NCBI GenBank assembly: GCA_035705295.1 | Contig: DASSWG010000078.1 | Location: 1-25,604 of the forward strand | DNA length: 25,604 nt | Reading direction: 5' to 3' | Source of the DNA: DASSWG01 sp035705295 | GTDB taxonomy: Bacteria; Bacteroidota; Bacteroidia; Flavobacteriales; Flavobacteriaceae | In this document: positions 6,813 to 14,994 of the stretch, piece by piece | Position numbering within the stretch: the stretch's first letter is position 1 | How the letters are laid out: every line of letters starts with the position of its first letter | Notes under the pieces: generated by a model | Databases searched by the model: none | Told to the model about the DNA's origin: nothing | The model's input: only the letters and a program-made list of their open reading frames with translations | Position numbers and translations under genes: made by a program

Positions 6813-8306
6813 TCAAAACGGCATCCCCAACCGCTGGTAGGTTTCGCGCAAAGCTGTGTAATCATCGGTGATCACCAACAACATATCGCCGGCATACAAG
6901 GTGGTTTTTCCGTTCGGGACGAAGTATTTCCCATCGCGTTTCACCATCACCACGATGGTTTTTTCGGGAAGCCGCAAGTCCATCAGGTGGTTGCCGTTGA
7001 GCAGGGCGTTTTCGGTCACTTTTATTTCGGAGGTAACCGATTTTATTTCATCCGAAAACTCCACATCGAAATTTTCGAGTGTTTTGATGTCATCGGGTGG
7101 TTTCGCAAGGCCGAGCCATTTTGCCACTTGCGCCAAGGTCGTGCCCTGCACCACCAAAGAAACCAGCGTGCAGAAAAACACAATGTTGAACATCAACCGG
7201 GAGTTGGGCACTTCTGCCGCAAGCACCAGAATGGCGAAAATAATGGGCACCGCCCCTCTCAGGCCCACCCAGGAGACAAAAGTTTTGTCTTTAAAGCCCA
7301 TTTTCCGAAAAGGGAGCAAACAAAGGAAAACGCTCAAAGGCCGGGTGATAAAAATCATCAAAAAACTAATGATCAACCCGGGCACAATAATGGGGACGAG
7401 TTCCGAGGGGTTGACCAGCAATCCCAATGTCAGGAACATCAGGAGTTGGCTCATCCAGGCCATTCCGTCAAAGAAATTCAGTGCCGAACGTTTGTGCACA
7501 AACCGGGAATTCCCGATCACCAACCCACCGACATACACGGCCAAAAAACCGTTTCCTTTGATAAAATAGGTCAGTGAGAAAATAAAAATACAAAAAGTGA
7601 ACACCAAAATCGGGTAGAGCGATTTGTTGTCGATTTTAAGATGGTTGATGGTATAAACCGCCAGTTTACCCAGTATAAATCCTGCGACCCCGCCAATGAT
7701 CAGTTGTAAGAACAGGTTCAAAACAGCTGACACATAATCCGGTTGGGAGCCCAATCCCACGAGCCCGATCAAAGTGATGGTGAGCACGTAGGCCATGGGG
7801 TCGTTGCTCCCGCTTTCCAGTTCGAGCATGGGCTTTAGGTTGTTTTTTAGGTTCAACCCCCTGGAGCGCAAAATGGAAAAAACCGATGCCGAATCGGTGG
7901 AAGACATGGTGGCGGCGAGCAACAAAGAAGAAACAAAACCAATGCCTGCGGATTCAACGGTCGCACCAAAAATATACCAAATGGCCAGGCCTGTAAAGAT
8001 TGCCGTCAAAAGAACCCCTACGGTCGCCAATATGATCCCTTGTGGCAAAATGGGTTTGATATCGGCGATTTTGGTGTCCATCCCGCCCGAAAAAAGAATG
8101 ATGCACAAGGCCACGGAGCCAATTATTTGTGCAACTTGAATATTTTGGAATTCAATCCCCACGCCATCGTTGCCAAAAATCATTCCCACTGCCAAGAACA
8201 ACAATAAAGCGGGCACCCCAAATTTATACCCGGCTTTTCCCGCCAAAATACTAAGGAAAAAAAGGACGGAAAGGGTCAGCAAAATCAATTCGATCGATAT
8301 TCCCAT
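6813..8306 (-). CDS. nhaP2: K+/H+ (cation/proton) antiporter, NhaP2/CvrA type
   Basis: A 497-residue protein. About 12-13 hydrophobic spans cover residues 1-395 and include the CPA1 transport core (SSTDSASVFSILRSRG near residue 135, then ELESGSNDPMAYVLT, with the acidic ND pair typical of CPA1 antiporters). The C-terminal 90 residues form a TrkA_C/RCK_C domain (ALLNGNHLMDLRLPEKTIVVMVKRDGKYFVPNG...GDMLLVITD). Length and order match the NhaP2/CvrA family, which exchanges K+ (or Na+) for protons across the inner membrane and controls cell volume and pH. It is monocistronic and convergent with the Crp/Fnr gene. Confidence 0.9.
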   Translation of the reverse strand: MGISIELILLTLSVLFFLSILAGKAGYKFGVPALLLFLAVGMIFGNDGVGIEFQNIQVAQIIGSVALCIILFSGGMDTKIADIKPILPQGIILATVGVLLTAIFTGLAIWYIFGATVESAGIGFVSSLLLAATMSSTDSASVFSILRSRGLNLKNNLKPMLELESGSNDPMAYVLTITLIGLVGLGSQPDYVSAVLNLFLQLIIGGVAGFILGKLAVYTINHLKIDNKSLYPILVFTFCIFIFSLTYFIKGNGFLAVYVGGLVIGNSRFVHKRSALNFFDGMAWMSQLLMFLTLGLLVNPSELVPIIVPGLIISFLMIFITRPLSVFLCLLPFRKMGFKDKTFVSWVGLRGAVPIIFAILVLAAEVPNSRLMFNIVFFCTLVSLVVQGTTLAQVAKWLGLAKPPDDIKTLENFDVEFSDEIKSVTSEIKVTENALLNGNHLMDLRLPEKTIVVMVKRDGKYFVPNGKTTLYAGDMLLVITDDYTALRETYQRLGMPF

Positions 8307-8626
8307 AAGGTGAAAAATTGGTTATTTCGAAAAAAAACCGCGGTTTCCATTCCGCTCAAAAATAAGAAGTTTTGAGCGGTTTTCTCTACAAGCCTTTGTT
8401 TACTTTTTAAGTTGACAATAAATTTAGTTCAAGAATATCGGCCCAATACCAAATAAGGAATGGTTTTTAAAAAAAAGGTTAAAATATTCATACATCGATG
8501 TTTCTATGCATATAATGTCATAACTTTCTGGGAAAAAGAATTCAATTCCTCTTTCTTAACCTATGTGAACGAAATCCAAGAATTCCTGTCCGACCTTTGT
8601 ATCATTAAACTTTAAAACATAAAATC
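8307..8626. promoter_or_regulatory. 320-bp intergenic region with divergent promoters
   Basis: This gap separates the divergent antiporter and YceI-1 genes. Its right end holds the dyad promoter at 8552-8599. The remainder is AT-rich, with no ORF or hairpin that I can support. Confidence 0.5.
8552..8599 (+). promoter_or_regulatory. Promoter with Crp/Fnr-like dyad upstream of yceI-1
   Basis: TTTCTTAACCTATGTGAA at 8552-8569 contains the near-palindrome TTAAC-N4-GTGAA (8556-8569). The -7 box GACCTTTG is at 8592-8599, followed by TA. The dyad centre (8562.5) lies about 41 bases upstream of the expected start site, the class II activator position. The same block at the same spacing occurs at 18978-19025 and 19779-19826. 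Confidence 0.65.
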
Positions 8627-9166
8627 ATGAACACAACAAAAACAAAGTGGGAACTCGATCCCGCACACAGCGAATTGACATTCAAAGTAAAACACCTGAT
8701 GATCTCCAACGTAAAAGGGGAATTTCGAGACTTTAACGCCTCCATTGAAAGCGATGGCGAAAATTTTAGCAATGCAAAAGTTTCTGCCAATATCGATGCC
8801 GGATCCATCAGCACCAACAACGCCGACCGCGACAAGCATTTGAAAAGCGCCGATTTTTTCGATGCCGAAAGTCATAATCAAATCACTTTTGAAAGCACCG
8901 AACTCAACAAGCTCGATGAGGACAATTACCAATTGAAAGGAATACTCGGAATGAAAGGCGTGAAAAAAGAAGTGGTATTGGACACCGATTTCGGTGGGTT
9001 TATGAAAGACCCATACGGAAACGAAAAAGTGGGCTTTTCCATCAACGGGAAAATAAACCGCAAAGACTGGGGCCTCAACTGGAACACAGCACTCGAAACT
9101 GGTGGCGTGATGGTGAGCGACGATGTGCGCTTGAGCGCCGAATTACAGTTCGTGAAGCAAGCATAA
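8627..9166 (+). CDS. YceI family lipid-binding-like protein, cytoplasmic form
   Basis: A 179-residue protein with the YceI lipocalin-like barrel pattern from its first residues: W-ELDPAHSELTFKVKHLMISNVKGEFRDF, then DRDKHLKSADFFDAESHNQITFES, and a closing INGKINRKDWGLNWN...DDVRLSAELQF. YceI barrels bind long isoprenoid chains such as polyprenyl quinones in homologues of known structure. There is no signal peptide, so this copy should be cytoplasmic, unlike the one at 19869. A DsbA-family gene follows after 95 bases and may be co-transcribed. It is expressed from the dyad promoter at 8552-8599. Confidence 0.9.
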   Translation: MNTTKTKWELDPAHSELTFKVKHLMISNVKGEFRDFNASIESDGENFSNAKVSANIDAGSISTNNADRDKHLKSADFFDAESHNQITFESTELNKLDEDNYQLKGILGMKGVKKEVVLDTDFGGFMKDPYGNEKVGFSINGKINRKDWGLNWNTALETGGVMVSDDVRLSAELQFVKQA

Positions 9167-9261
9167 TGGAAGAATGTAGGACATAGGACCTCCCTGTCAC
9201 GTCCTGAAAAAAGTTAACACTTTTTACCTTCTTTCTTTTGGTCAATAAATTACACGATATT

Positions 9262-10176
9262 ATGAACGAGAATAAAAATCCAATGTATTGCGACCCCGAA
9301 ACGGGGGTATGCGAAATTCCCGGCACCACGACCGGGGAAACGATGGTAAACCTGCAGGCGGACAAAAAACCCATTCGCCTGCTTTACTTTACCGATCCCA
9401 TCTGCTCTTCCTGTTGGGGCATCGAACCCCAACTGCGCAAGTTGAAACTGGAATACGGCGATATTTTCGATATGGAATACCGCATGGGCGGTTTGCTAAG
9501 CGGTTGGGAAAACTACGGTGGAAGCGATGTGAGCGGCCCCGAAAGCGTGGCGGAACATTGGGAAGAAGCAAGCGGTTTTTACCAAATGCCCATCGATGGC
9601 GATGTGTGGTTGGAAGACCCGTTGGATTCTTCCTATCCGCCGTCCGTTGCCTTTAAGGCCGCGCAAATGCAGGATGCGGAAAAAGCCGTTTCCTTTATGA
9701 GGAAAGTTAGGGAAATGTTGTTTTTGGAAAAGAAAAACATTTCCAAATGGGAACACCTGAAAGAAGCCGCGGAGGCTTCAAACTTGGATGTCCGGCAGTT
9801 TAAAACTGATTATGAAGGAAAAGCCAGGGAACGCTTCGAAGAGGATTTGGAATTGAAAAAACAAATGGGCGTCCGGGGGTTTCCAACGATTTTCTTTGCC
9901 GATGAAGAAGGCAACCGGCTTTTGGTTTACGGGTCAAAACCCTATGAAAAATACGGGGAAACGCTTTTAAAGCTCTATCCCGAAGCGAAAAAACAAGAAA
10001 TCGACACTTCGCCCGAAAATCTGTTCAATTTGTACCCCACCTATACCACGAGGGAGTTTGCCGAAATAAGCGGAAAAAATATGGACACAGCAGAAAATTC
10101 CTTGGAAGGATTGGTTTCCGAAGGGAAAATCAAGAAACAGGAATCCAAAAACGGACCGCTATGGATCAAGATGTAA
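9262..10176 (+). CDS. DsbA-family thiol oxidoreductase, SpxH/YjbH-like, with C-terminal helical tail
   Basis: A 304-residue protein. An N-terminal extension has a Cys pair (C10, C17). The thioredoxin-fold domain (about 37-235) carries CSSCW (Cys48/Cys51) and the cis-proline loop GVRGFPTIFF. The last 55 residues (YPTYTTREFAEISGKNMDTAENSLEGLVSEGKIKKQ...LWIKM) read like a small winged-helix module. It resembles the PF13743 group that includes the ClpXP adaptor SpxH, so it could be a redox adaptor rather than an oxidase. The start is ATG 9262, not the TTG at 9238. There is no signal peptide, so it should be cytoplasmic. Confidence 0.8.
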   Translation: MNENKNPMYCDPETGVCEIPGTTTGETMVNLQADKKPIRLLYFTDPICSSCWGIEPQLRKLKLEYGDIFDMEYRMGGLLSGWENYGGSDVSGPESVAEHWEEASGFYQMPIDGDVWLEDPLDSSYPPSVAFKAAQMQDAEKAVSFMRKVREMLFLEKKNISKWEHLKEAAEASNLDVRQFKTDYEGKARERFEEDLELKKQMGVRGFPTIFFADEEGNRLLVYGSKPYEKYGETLLKLYPEAKKQEIDTSPENLFNLYPTYTTREFAEISGKNMDTAENSLEGLVSEGKIKKQESKNGPLWIKM

Positions 10177-10239
10177 AAAGGGGAATTTCGAAGTTTCAAC
10201 GCCCCTATTGAAAACAATGGCGAAGATTTTAGCAATACT
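10177..10239 (+). pseudogene. YceI gene fragment (21 codons)
   Basis: Directly after the DsbA-family stop codon, 63 bases encode KGEFRSFNAPIENNGEDFSN, matching KGEFRDFNASIESDGENFSN of YceI-1 (8714-8776) at about 52 of 63 nucleotide positions. Nothing of YceI lies on either side. It is a leftover of a second, deleted yceI copy. Confidence 0.75.
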
Positions 10240-10298
10240 TTTCGGCCATTTTTGATCGCTTTTTTGCATATAATCCAGTACAATCACTTTAATATGAA

Positions 10299-10334
10299 CC
10301 CCCTTCACGGATGTTTCCGGGTTGGGGGCTTTTT
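10299..10334 (+). terminator. Rho-independent-type terminator
   Basis: CCCCC (10299-10303) pairs with GGGGG (10324-10328) through an inner CGG/CCG stem, followed by CTTTTT. It ends the YceI/DsbA transcription unit before the antiporter gene. Confidence 0.65.
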
Positions 10335-10420
10335 GTGAAAATACTTTTTGTTATGTGGCTTTAAAACGAGCAATATATTTTCACTATTTTTAGCCTTTAA
10401 AATTTAAAAACAGACGAAGG

Positions 10421-11374
10421 GTGTTTATAACTATTTTGATTTTACTGGCCGGATTTGTTGCCCTGATTTGGGGCGCGACTAAATTGGTAGATGCCGCATC
10501 GAGTTTGGCAGTAAAAAATGGGGTGCCGAGCATTGTGATCGGATTGACCATCGTTGCCTTCGGAACTTCGGCTCCCGAATTGGCAGTGAATGTTTTTGCG
10601 GCAACGGAAGGGAGTAGTGAAATAGTTTTGGGAAATGTGATAGGAAGCAATATCTTCAATGTTCTCGCTGTATTGGGGATCTGTTCCTTAATTTACCCAT
10701 TAACGGTCAACAAAACCACTACATTGCTGGAAATCCCCTTAAGTTTGCTCGCAGGGATTTGCGTGCTTGTAATGGGCGCTGATATTTTTCTTGACGGAAG
10801 CCTTCGCAATACCATTACCCGTTCCGATGCGATTATTTTGTTGCTTTTCTTTAGCATTTTCTTGGTTTACAATATGGTTTTGGCCAATAAAAATACCAAA
10901 AAAGAGGAAATAGAAACCAAAGATTACTCCACCGCAAAAGCAATTTTGTTCATTGTTTTAGGCCTTGCGGGTTTGGTAGGGGGCGGACAGTTGATCGTGA
11001 ACAGCGCCGTAGAGCTCGCCCAGGCTTTTGGCCTATCGGAAAGGGTTATCGGTTTAACGGTGGTTTCCATCGGAACTTCCCTTCCCGAACTTGCCACTTC
11101 TGTGGTGGCCGTAAGAAAAAAGAATGTGGATATTGCCATTGGCAATGTGGTGGGTTCCAATATCTTCAATATTTTTTTTATTCTCGGGATTTCCGCTACG
11201 GTGTTGCCCGTTCGCCTGGCCGACAATTCTTTTTTTGACATCTTCGTGAACATTGCGGCAAGCTTACTTTTGGTTTTGTTTATCCTTACCGAAAAAAAGG
11301 GACAACTGAATCGGTGGGGCGGTATCGTGTTCGTATGTATGTACATCGCCTACCTAACCTATTTGTTGATATAG
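10421..11374 (+). CDS. Calcium/sodium antiporter, CaCA family (YrbG-like)
   Basis: A 317-residue protein with about ten membrane spans in two homologous halves. Each half has an alpha-repeat: FGTSAPELAVN (Glu53) with GNVIGSNIFNVLAVLG, and IGTSLPELATS (Glu223) with GNVVGSNIFNIFFILG. The paired glutamates and GNxxGSNIFN motifs define cation binding in this family. It exports Ca2+ in exchange for Na+ across the inner membrane. A GTG start at 10421 is used; no ATG lies nearby. It stands between the thiol-redox genes and the dioxygenase without an obvious operon partner. Confidence 0.9.
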   Translation: MFITILILLAGFVALIWGATKLVDAASSLAVKNGVPSIVIGLTIVAFGTSAPELAVNVFAATEGSSEIVLGNVIGSNIFNVLAVLGICSLIYPLTVNKTTTLLEIPLSLLAGICVLVMGADIFLDGSLRNTITRSDAIILLLFFSIFLVYNMVLANKNTKKEEIETKDYSTAKAILFIVLGLAGLVGGGQLIVNSAVELAQAFGLSERVIGLTVVSIGTSLPELATSVVAVRKKNVDIAIGNVVGSNIFNIFFILGISATVLPVRLADNSFFDIFVNIAASLLLVLFILTEKKGQLNRWGGIVFVCMYIAYLTYLLI

Positions 11375-11550
11375 TGACGGTTTTTGAACGAAATGGGACG
11401 AAATTTTGTATATTTGATTGGTGATTCTCCCCTGGTATCGAAATCGAAATAATTCGTTTTCAAATGGTCATGGGAAAAACAGCATAATTCCCATTCGCTC
11501 AGATTAAACGAGTTCATTAATAAGATTATTTACTATAAACAAGAATTTTT

Positions 11551-11658
11551 ATGGCCATCTCTTCATCATCAACGCTTGGAAATGAAACTTTTGTAGGAAA
11601 TGATCGAATACTCTTTGGAATGATCTTCGGGGTATTGGCTTTCTACTTTAAATTATGA
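11551..11658 (+). pseudogene. N-terminal scrap of an MFS-type transporter
   Basis: ATG 11551 opens a 35-residue frame whose sequence (GNETFVGNDRILFGMIFGVL) looks like the cytoplasmic start and first membrane span of a Bacteroidota drug-efflux MFS protein, then stops after FYFKL. Its TGA (11656-11658) overlaps the ATG of the dioxygenase (11655), so deletion of the transporter body has left start and stop in frame and translationally coupled to the next gene. The match to MFS is from memory of the family and is moderate. Confidence 0.5.
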
Positions 11659-12587
11659 AACCACATCACAATGGCATCCACCACATCACCGCGCTTTCGG
11701 GCGATGCCCAACGAAACGCCGATTTTTATGTCAAAAAACTGGGGATGCGTTTGGTCAAGAAATCCGTGAACCAGGACGACCCCGGCACCTACCACTTATT
11801 TTATGGCAATGCCGAGGGCGATCCCGGATCCGGGCTTACTTTTTTCCCCTGGCCGATGGCCGCTCAGGGCAAACCCGGAATGGGCGAAGCGGTATCCGTG
11901 GGCTTGGCCGTTCCGACCACTTCGATGGATTTCTGGGCGGAACGCTTCGGCGAAGAGGAAATTGATTTTGAAGGCCCTACAGAACGTTTTGGCAAAACAA
12001 TCTGGCGGTTCAAAGACCCCGATTTGATGCAGTTGGAACTCGTTTTTGACGAAAAAACAAACAATTTACCCGCCTGGTCAAAAGGAACGGTTCCCGAAGA
12101 ATATGGAATCCGCGGATTTTGGGGCACGACCTTGCAGTTGAGAGAAGCCGAACCCACGGCAAAAGTTTTGGAAGAGGTCTTTGGGTTCAACTTGGCTGGT
12201 GAAAAAGGCAAGCAAAAACTCTACACCACCGACGCGCCTTTTGGCAGCTCCGTGATTATTGAAACCATCGATCCCAAACCCTCGGCCAATGGGCGGGGCA
12301 TCATCCACCACGTGGCTTTTCGTGCCAAAAACGATGAAGAATTGGCAGCAATGCGGAAAAAGGTCCTTGAATTGGGCCTGCATCCTACCGAATATATTGA
12401 TCGTTTCTGGTTCCACTCGGTCTATTTCAGGTCGCCGGGCGGGGTTTTGTTTGAAATCGCCACCGACGGACCGGGCTATGTCGTGGACGAAGATGCCGAC
12501 AAACTGGGGCAAAAACTGGTATTGCCGCCTTGGTTGGAACCGAAACGGGAGATGATCGAAAAACGCTTGCCGGAAATTAGGGTTTAG
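11655..12587 (+). CDS. mhqO: Ring-cleaving dioxygenase, MhqO-like (VOC superfamily)
   Basis: A 310-residue protein made of two vicinal-oxygen-chelate halves. Half 1 begins GIHHITALSGDAQRNADFYVKKLGMRLVKKSVNQDD, with His9/His10. Half 2 begins near residue 140 (FWGTTLQLREAE...) and supplies IIHHVAF and a late acidic LFEIATDGPGY. Order and length match the MhqO/MhqE/MhqA family, hydroquinone-type dioxygenases induced by quinones in Bacillus. The predicted role is opening of hydroquinone or catechol rings in the cytoplasm. The reading frame overlaps the stop of the transporter remnant by 4 bases. Confidence 0.88.
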   Translation: MKPHHNGIHHITALSGDAQRNADFYVKKLGMRLVKKSVNQDDPGTYHLFYGNAEGDPGSGLTFFPWPMAAQGKPGMGEAVSVGLAVPTTSMDFWAERFGEEEIDFEGPTERFGKTIWRFKDPDLMQLELVFDEKTNNLPAWSKGTVPEEYGIRGFWGTTLQLREAEPTAKVLEEVFGFNLAGEKGKQKLYTTDAPFGSSVIIETIDPKPSANGRGIIHHVAFRAKNDEELAAMRKKVLELGLHPTEYIDRFWFHSVYFRSPGGVLFEIATDGPGYVVDEDADKLGQKLVLPPWLEPKREMIEKRLPEIRV

Positions 12588-12765
12588 TTAATTCGGGATT
12601 GGTTAATTGGGGATTCGACTACTCAAAACACCTATTCCAAAAAAACATACATACCGCCGGAAACCAATCGAGGAAACGGAAAAAGCCTTGAGTACCAATA
12701 ATTTTGTAACTAATCAATCCGAACAATCCTAACATAGTTATTTGAAATATAGATAGATAAGAATT

Positions 12766-12874
12766 TTTAACCGCAGAGATAGCAAAGTTTACGCAAAGTT
12801 CGCCAAGTATTACAAACTGATTTTCAAATCTTTGCGTCCTTTGCGTATTTTTTCTTGGCGCCTTTGCGGTTATT
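12766..12874. repeat. Interspersed AACCGC...GCGGTT repeat (MITE-like)
   Basis: TTTAACCGCAGAG... at the left and ...GCCTTTGCGGTTATTAAA at the right form terminal inverted repeats about 100 bases apart. Inside are multiple GCAAAG and CTTTGCG units. A second copy is at 17161-17283 and a compact one at 5149-5190. The 403-base gap 12588-12990 contains no other recognisable feature. Confidence 0.7.
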
Positions 12875-12990
12875 AAATCTTTGTCAAACAAGCATTTAAA
12901 CACACTGATTAGTTACATAATTTTTTGTTTGTGGGATAATTCCGACAGATCAAATTAAATTTAACAAACAACAACTAAAACAATAACAAA

Positions 12991-13098
12991 ATGAAAAATC
13001 TAGAAAACAAAACCATCATCATCACGGGTGCCTCTTATGTCAATGGACAAACCCTTGCCATTGATGGTGGGGAATCGAATAGTTATGGCAACATATAA
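12991..13098 (+). pseudogene. Short-chain dehydrogenase (SDR) with its whole middle deleted
   Basis: A 35-residue frame from ATG 12991. Residues 1-15 (MKNLENKTIIITGAS) are the exact start of a classical SDR up to the cofactor loop. The following residues (YVNGQTLAIDGGESN) are the conserved C-terminal end of the same family, normally some 200 residues later. The Gly-rich loop remainder, the Asn and the YxxxK catalytic centre are missing. The deletion preserved the frame and stop codon. The peptide cannot be a working oxidoreductase. Confidence 0.8.
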
Positions 13099-13129
13099 GC
13101 TTTTTAACGAGAAACATTGATAAAGGAAA

Positions 13130-13705
13130 ATGAACAAAATTATCACCTATTTAGCGGATAGCCAATCCAATTTCATCAACCTGGCGAGAATAGCAATATT
13201 GATCGTAATGGTATGGATCGGCGGTCTCAAAGCCTTTCAATATGAAGCGGACGGAATTGTCCTTTTTGTGGCCAACAGCCCGTTGATGGCCTTCTTTTAT
13301 AACAAAGAAGCGCCGGAATACAAAGCCTATAAAAACCCAGAGGGAAAAACCGTCCAAAAAAACGTGGATTGGCATAAAGAAAACGGAACCTACTTTTTTG
13401 CTTACGGTTTGGGAACGGTGATCATAATCATTGGATTACTGACCTTTTTGGGGATTTGGTATCCCAAAATCGGGCTGATGGGCGGGCTGCTCACTTTTGG
13501 GATGTCATTGGTCACTTTATCATTTTTGATTACCACGCCAGAGGTGTACGTCCCAAACCTTGGCGGGGATTTTCCCACGCCGCAATATGGGTTCCCCTAT
13601 TTGTCCGGCGCGGGCCGGTTGGTGTTGAAAGACGTAATTATGTTGGCAGTCGGACTGATATGTGCCTCGGACAGTGCAAGCCGGCTTTTGACGGAAAGAA
13701 AGTAG
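13130..13705 (+). CDS. rclC: DUF417 inner-membrane protein, RclC/YkgB-like
   Basis: A 191-residue protein with four hydrophobic spans (about 18-38, 85-105, 110-135, 165-185). It shows the DUF417 hallmarks IARIAILIVMVWIGGLK, EADGIVLFVANSPLMAFFY, LGTVIIIIGLLTFLGIW and GMSLVTLSFLITTPEVYVP, then FPYLSGAGRLVLKDVIML. In E. coli the family member RclC contributes to survival of reactive chlorine species. DoxX-like membrane proteins such as MhqP occupy the same place in Bacillus quinone regulons. It lies 31 bases after the SDR remnant, whose promoter probably drives it. Confidence 0.85.
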   Translation: MNKIITYLADSQSNFINLARIAILIVMVWIGGLKAFQYEADGIVLFVANSPLMAFFYNKEAPEYKAYKNPEGKTVQKNVDWHKENGTYFFAYGLGTVIIIIGLLTFLGIWYPKIGLMGGLLTFGMSLVTLSFLITTPEVYVPNLGGDFPTPQYGFPYLSGAGRLVLKDVIMLAVGLICASDSASRLLTERK

Positions 13706-14103
13706 GGTCAATTATTCAAATGTTTTTGGTTTTTATTGAAAATCTACAGTATTGTTATAGTTGAAAATATTTTTATCAAGTGGAAGGCTGATTTTAAAAT
13801 TGGATCGTAAATGGGCTTACGAAGATTTTGCCTAAAATTTGAAGTGAAAATGCCGTTAAAAATTTTATATTGTTTGAGCCAAACGCTATTTTTGAATGGA
13901 AGGCCAAAAGTGAAGGCGAGTTTATAAAATTTAGGCATCGAACGATAAATTTGGCAAAAGTTTCGTCTGCCCTAGACTTTTTTGTTTCTTTTTTGGGCAA
14001 TGCAAAAAAGAAAAATAGCCAAAATTGAACCCTTTTTCTAAAAGGGAAATTTGTTTAGGACAGGATTGACCTATTATTCATCACTCACCAAAAAAATATT
14101 ATT
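13706..14103. other. 398-bp intergenic region with a perfect hairpin
   Basis: No gene is supported. Near its right end TTTCTTTTTTG (13985-13995) and CAAAAAAGAAA (14003-14013) form a perfect 11-bp stem with a 7-base loop, followed by A-rich sequence. It may be a terminator or an interspersed repeat. The rest is AT-rich, with several weak TTT/AAA inverted repeats. Confidence 0.5.
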
Positions 14104-14502
14104 ATGGCAAAAATAACATCGAGTATCAAACAGGAACTTTACAAGGTTGAAATAAAATCCCCTACCGGAAATGTCGTCATCGCCGACGAACCGGTGGACA
14201 AAGGAGGGAAAGATTTGGGGTTTTCCCCAAAGGAATTATTGGCATCCGCCCTGGCAACTTGCACCAGTGCAACGGTAAAAATGTACGCCGACCGTAAAGA
14301 ATGGGATTTGGAGGAAGTACAACTCGAAATAGCATTGGAAAGGGACGAAAAGGAAAACAAAACCATCATCAACCGGAAAATAGATTTTGTAGGGAACCTT
14401 GACGATGACCAAAAATCACGCTTGCTCAAAGTGGCCAACACCTGCCCAATCCACAAAATACTGAGCAACCCGATAGAAATCAATACGGAAGTGGTAAAAT
14501 GA
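14104..14502 (+). CDS. OsmC/Ohr family peroxiredoxin-like protein
   Basis: A 132-residue protein matching the OsmC fold. A GFSPKELLASALATCTSATVKMYADRK segment holds the first redox Cys (Cys53), and VANTCPIHKIL holds the second (Cys114). Family members reduce organic hydroperoxides with these two cysteines. OsmC-like genes are regular partners of quinone and hypochlorite response clusters. It is monocistronic by spacing (gap of nearly 400 bases before, 279 after). Confidence 0.88.
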   Translation: MAKITSSIKQELYKVEIKSPTGNVVIADEPVDKGGKDLGFSPKELLASALATCTSATVKMYADRKEWDLEEVQLEIALERDEKENKTIINRKIDFVGNLDDDQKSRLLKVANTCPIHKILSNPIEINTEVVK

Positions 14503-14589
14503 TTAACTTTATAGGGTGAACATATTAAACGTTCCCAATAATTTTAGGGACCATCACGAATATTGTGAAAATAAGCCTTGTAGTATCCA

Positions 14590-14714
14590 GACATAGGACT
14601 TTTGGACGTAGGACATAAGACTAAAAAGAGTGATCTAAATGAATTGATTCTCAATTCTGTTTACCAGGTTTTTACATAAGATATCCTAAGTCTTACGTCC
14701 TTTTGTCCTATGTC
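14590..14714. repeat. MITE-like element with GACATAGGAC inverted ends
   Basis: The left arm starts GACATAGGACTTTTGGACGT at 14590 and runs to 14622. The right arm AGTCTTACGTCCTTTTGTCC... (14689-14714) is its near reverse complement. About 65 bases of unrelated sequence lie between. A related GTAGGACATAGGACC piece lies at 9176-9190 after yceI-1. Confidence 0.6.
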
Positions 14715-14781
14715 AGGTAATAAATTGATTACAATATTTTCACCTACACAAATAATGGACATTCTTACAAAAAAATAAACT

Positions 14782-14994
14782 ATGAAAACAATAGGATATT
14801 CCAACGGCGAAATCACCATCCTGTGGAAACCCGAAAAGTGCATCCATTCGGGCATTTGCGTAAAAACCTTGCCCAAGGTGTACAACCCGAAAGAACGGCC
14901 TTGGATAAAACCCGAAAATGCGACCTCTAAAGAATTGATCGACCAAGTATCAAAATGCCCCTCGGGTGCCCTGAGCATACAAAAGAAGCTATGA
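14782..14994 (+). CDS. yjdI: Divergent 4Fe-4S mono-cluster protein (Fer4_19, YjdI-like)
   Basis: A 70-residue protein matching the PF06902 pattern: KCIHSGICVKTLPKVY (Cys20, Cys26), RPWIKPENA, and a late SKCPSGAL (Cys59). It is full length for the family. The family is thought to carry one iron-sulfur cluster and act in electron transfer, but its partner is unknown. The stop overlaps the next start (ATGA at 14991-14994), so the two products are translationally coupled; E. coli yjdI-yjdJ shows the same pairing. Confidence 0.85.
   Translation: MKTIGYSNGEITILWKPEKCIHSGICVKTLPKVYNPKERPWIKPENATSKELIDQVSKCPSGALSIQKKL

Noticed and set aside
6798..7577. A 259-residue plus-strand frame rich in His and Gln
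   Set aside because: It lies wholly opposite the antiporter gene, has low-complexity His/Gln content typical of an antisense frame, and matches no family I recognise.
8307..8551. Possible riboswitch or small RNA in the long gap before yceI-1
   Set aside because: The region is AT-rich with no stable hairpin, conserved motif or terminator that I can identify.
12078..12512. A 144-residue minus-strand frame
   Set aside because: It is antisense to the MhqO-like gene, which has clear VOC motifs; no promoter or motif supports it.
14955..14990. Longer start for the GNAT protein
   Set aside because: The extra residues derive from the conserved CPSGAL end of the ferredoxin gene in another frame.
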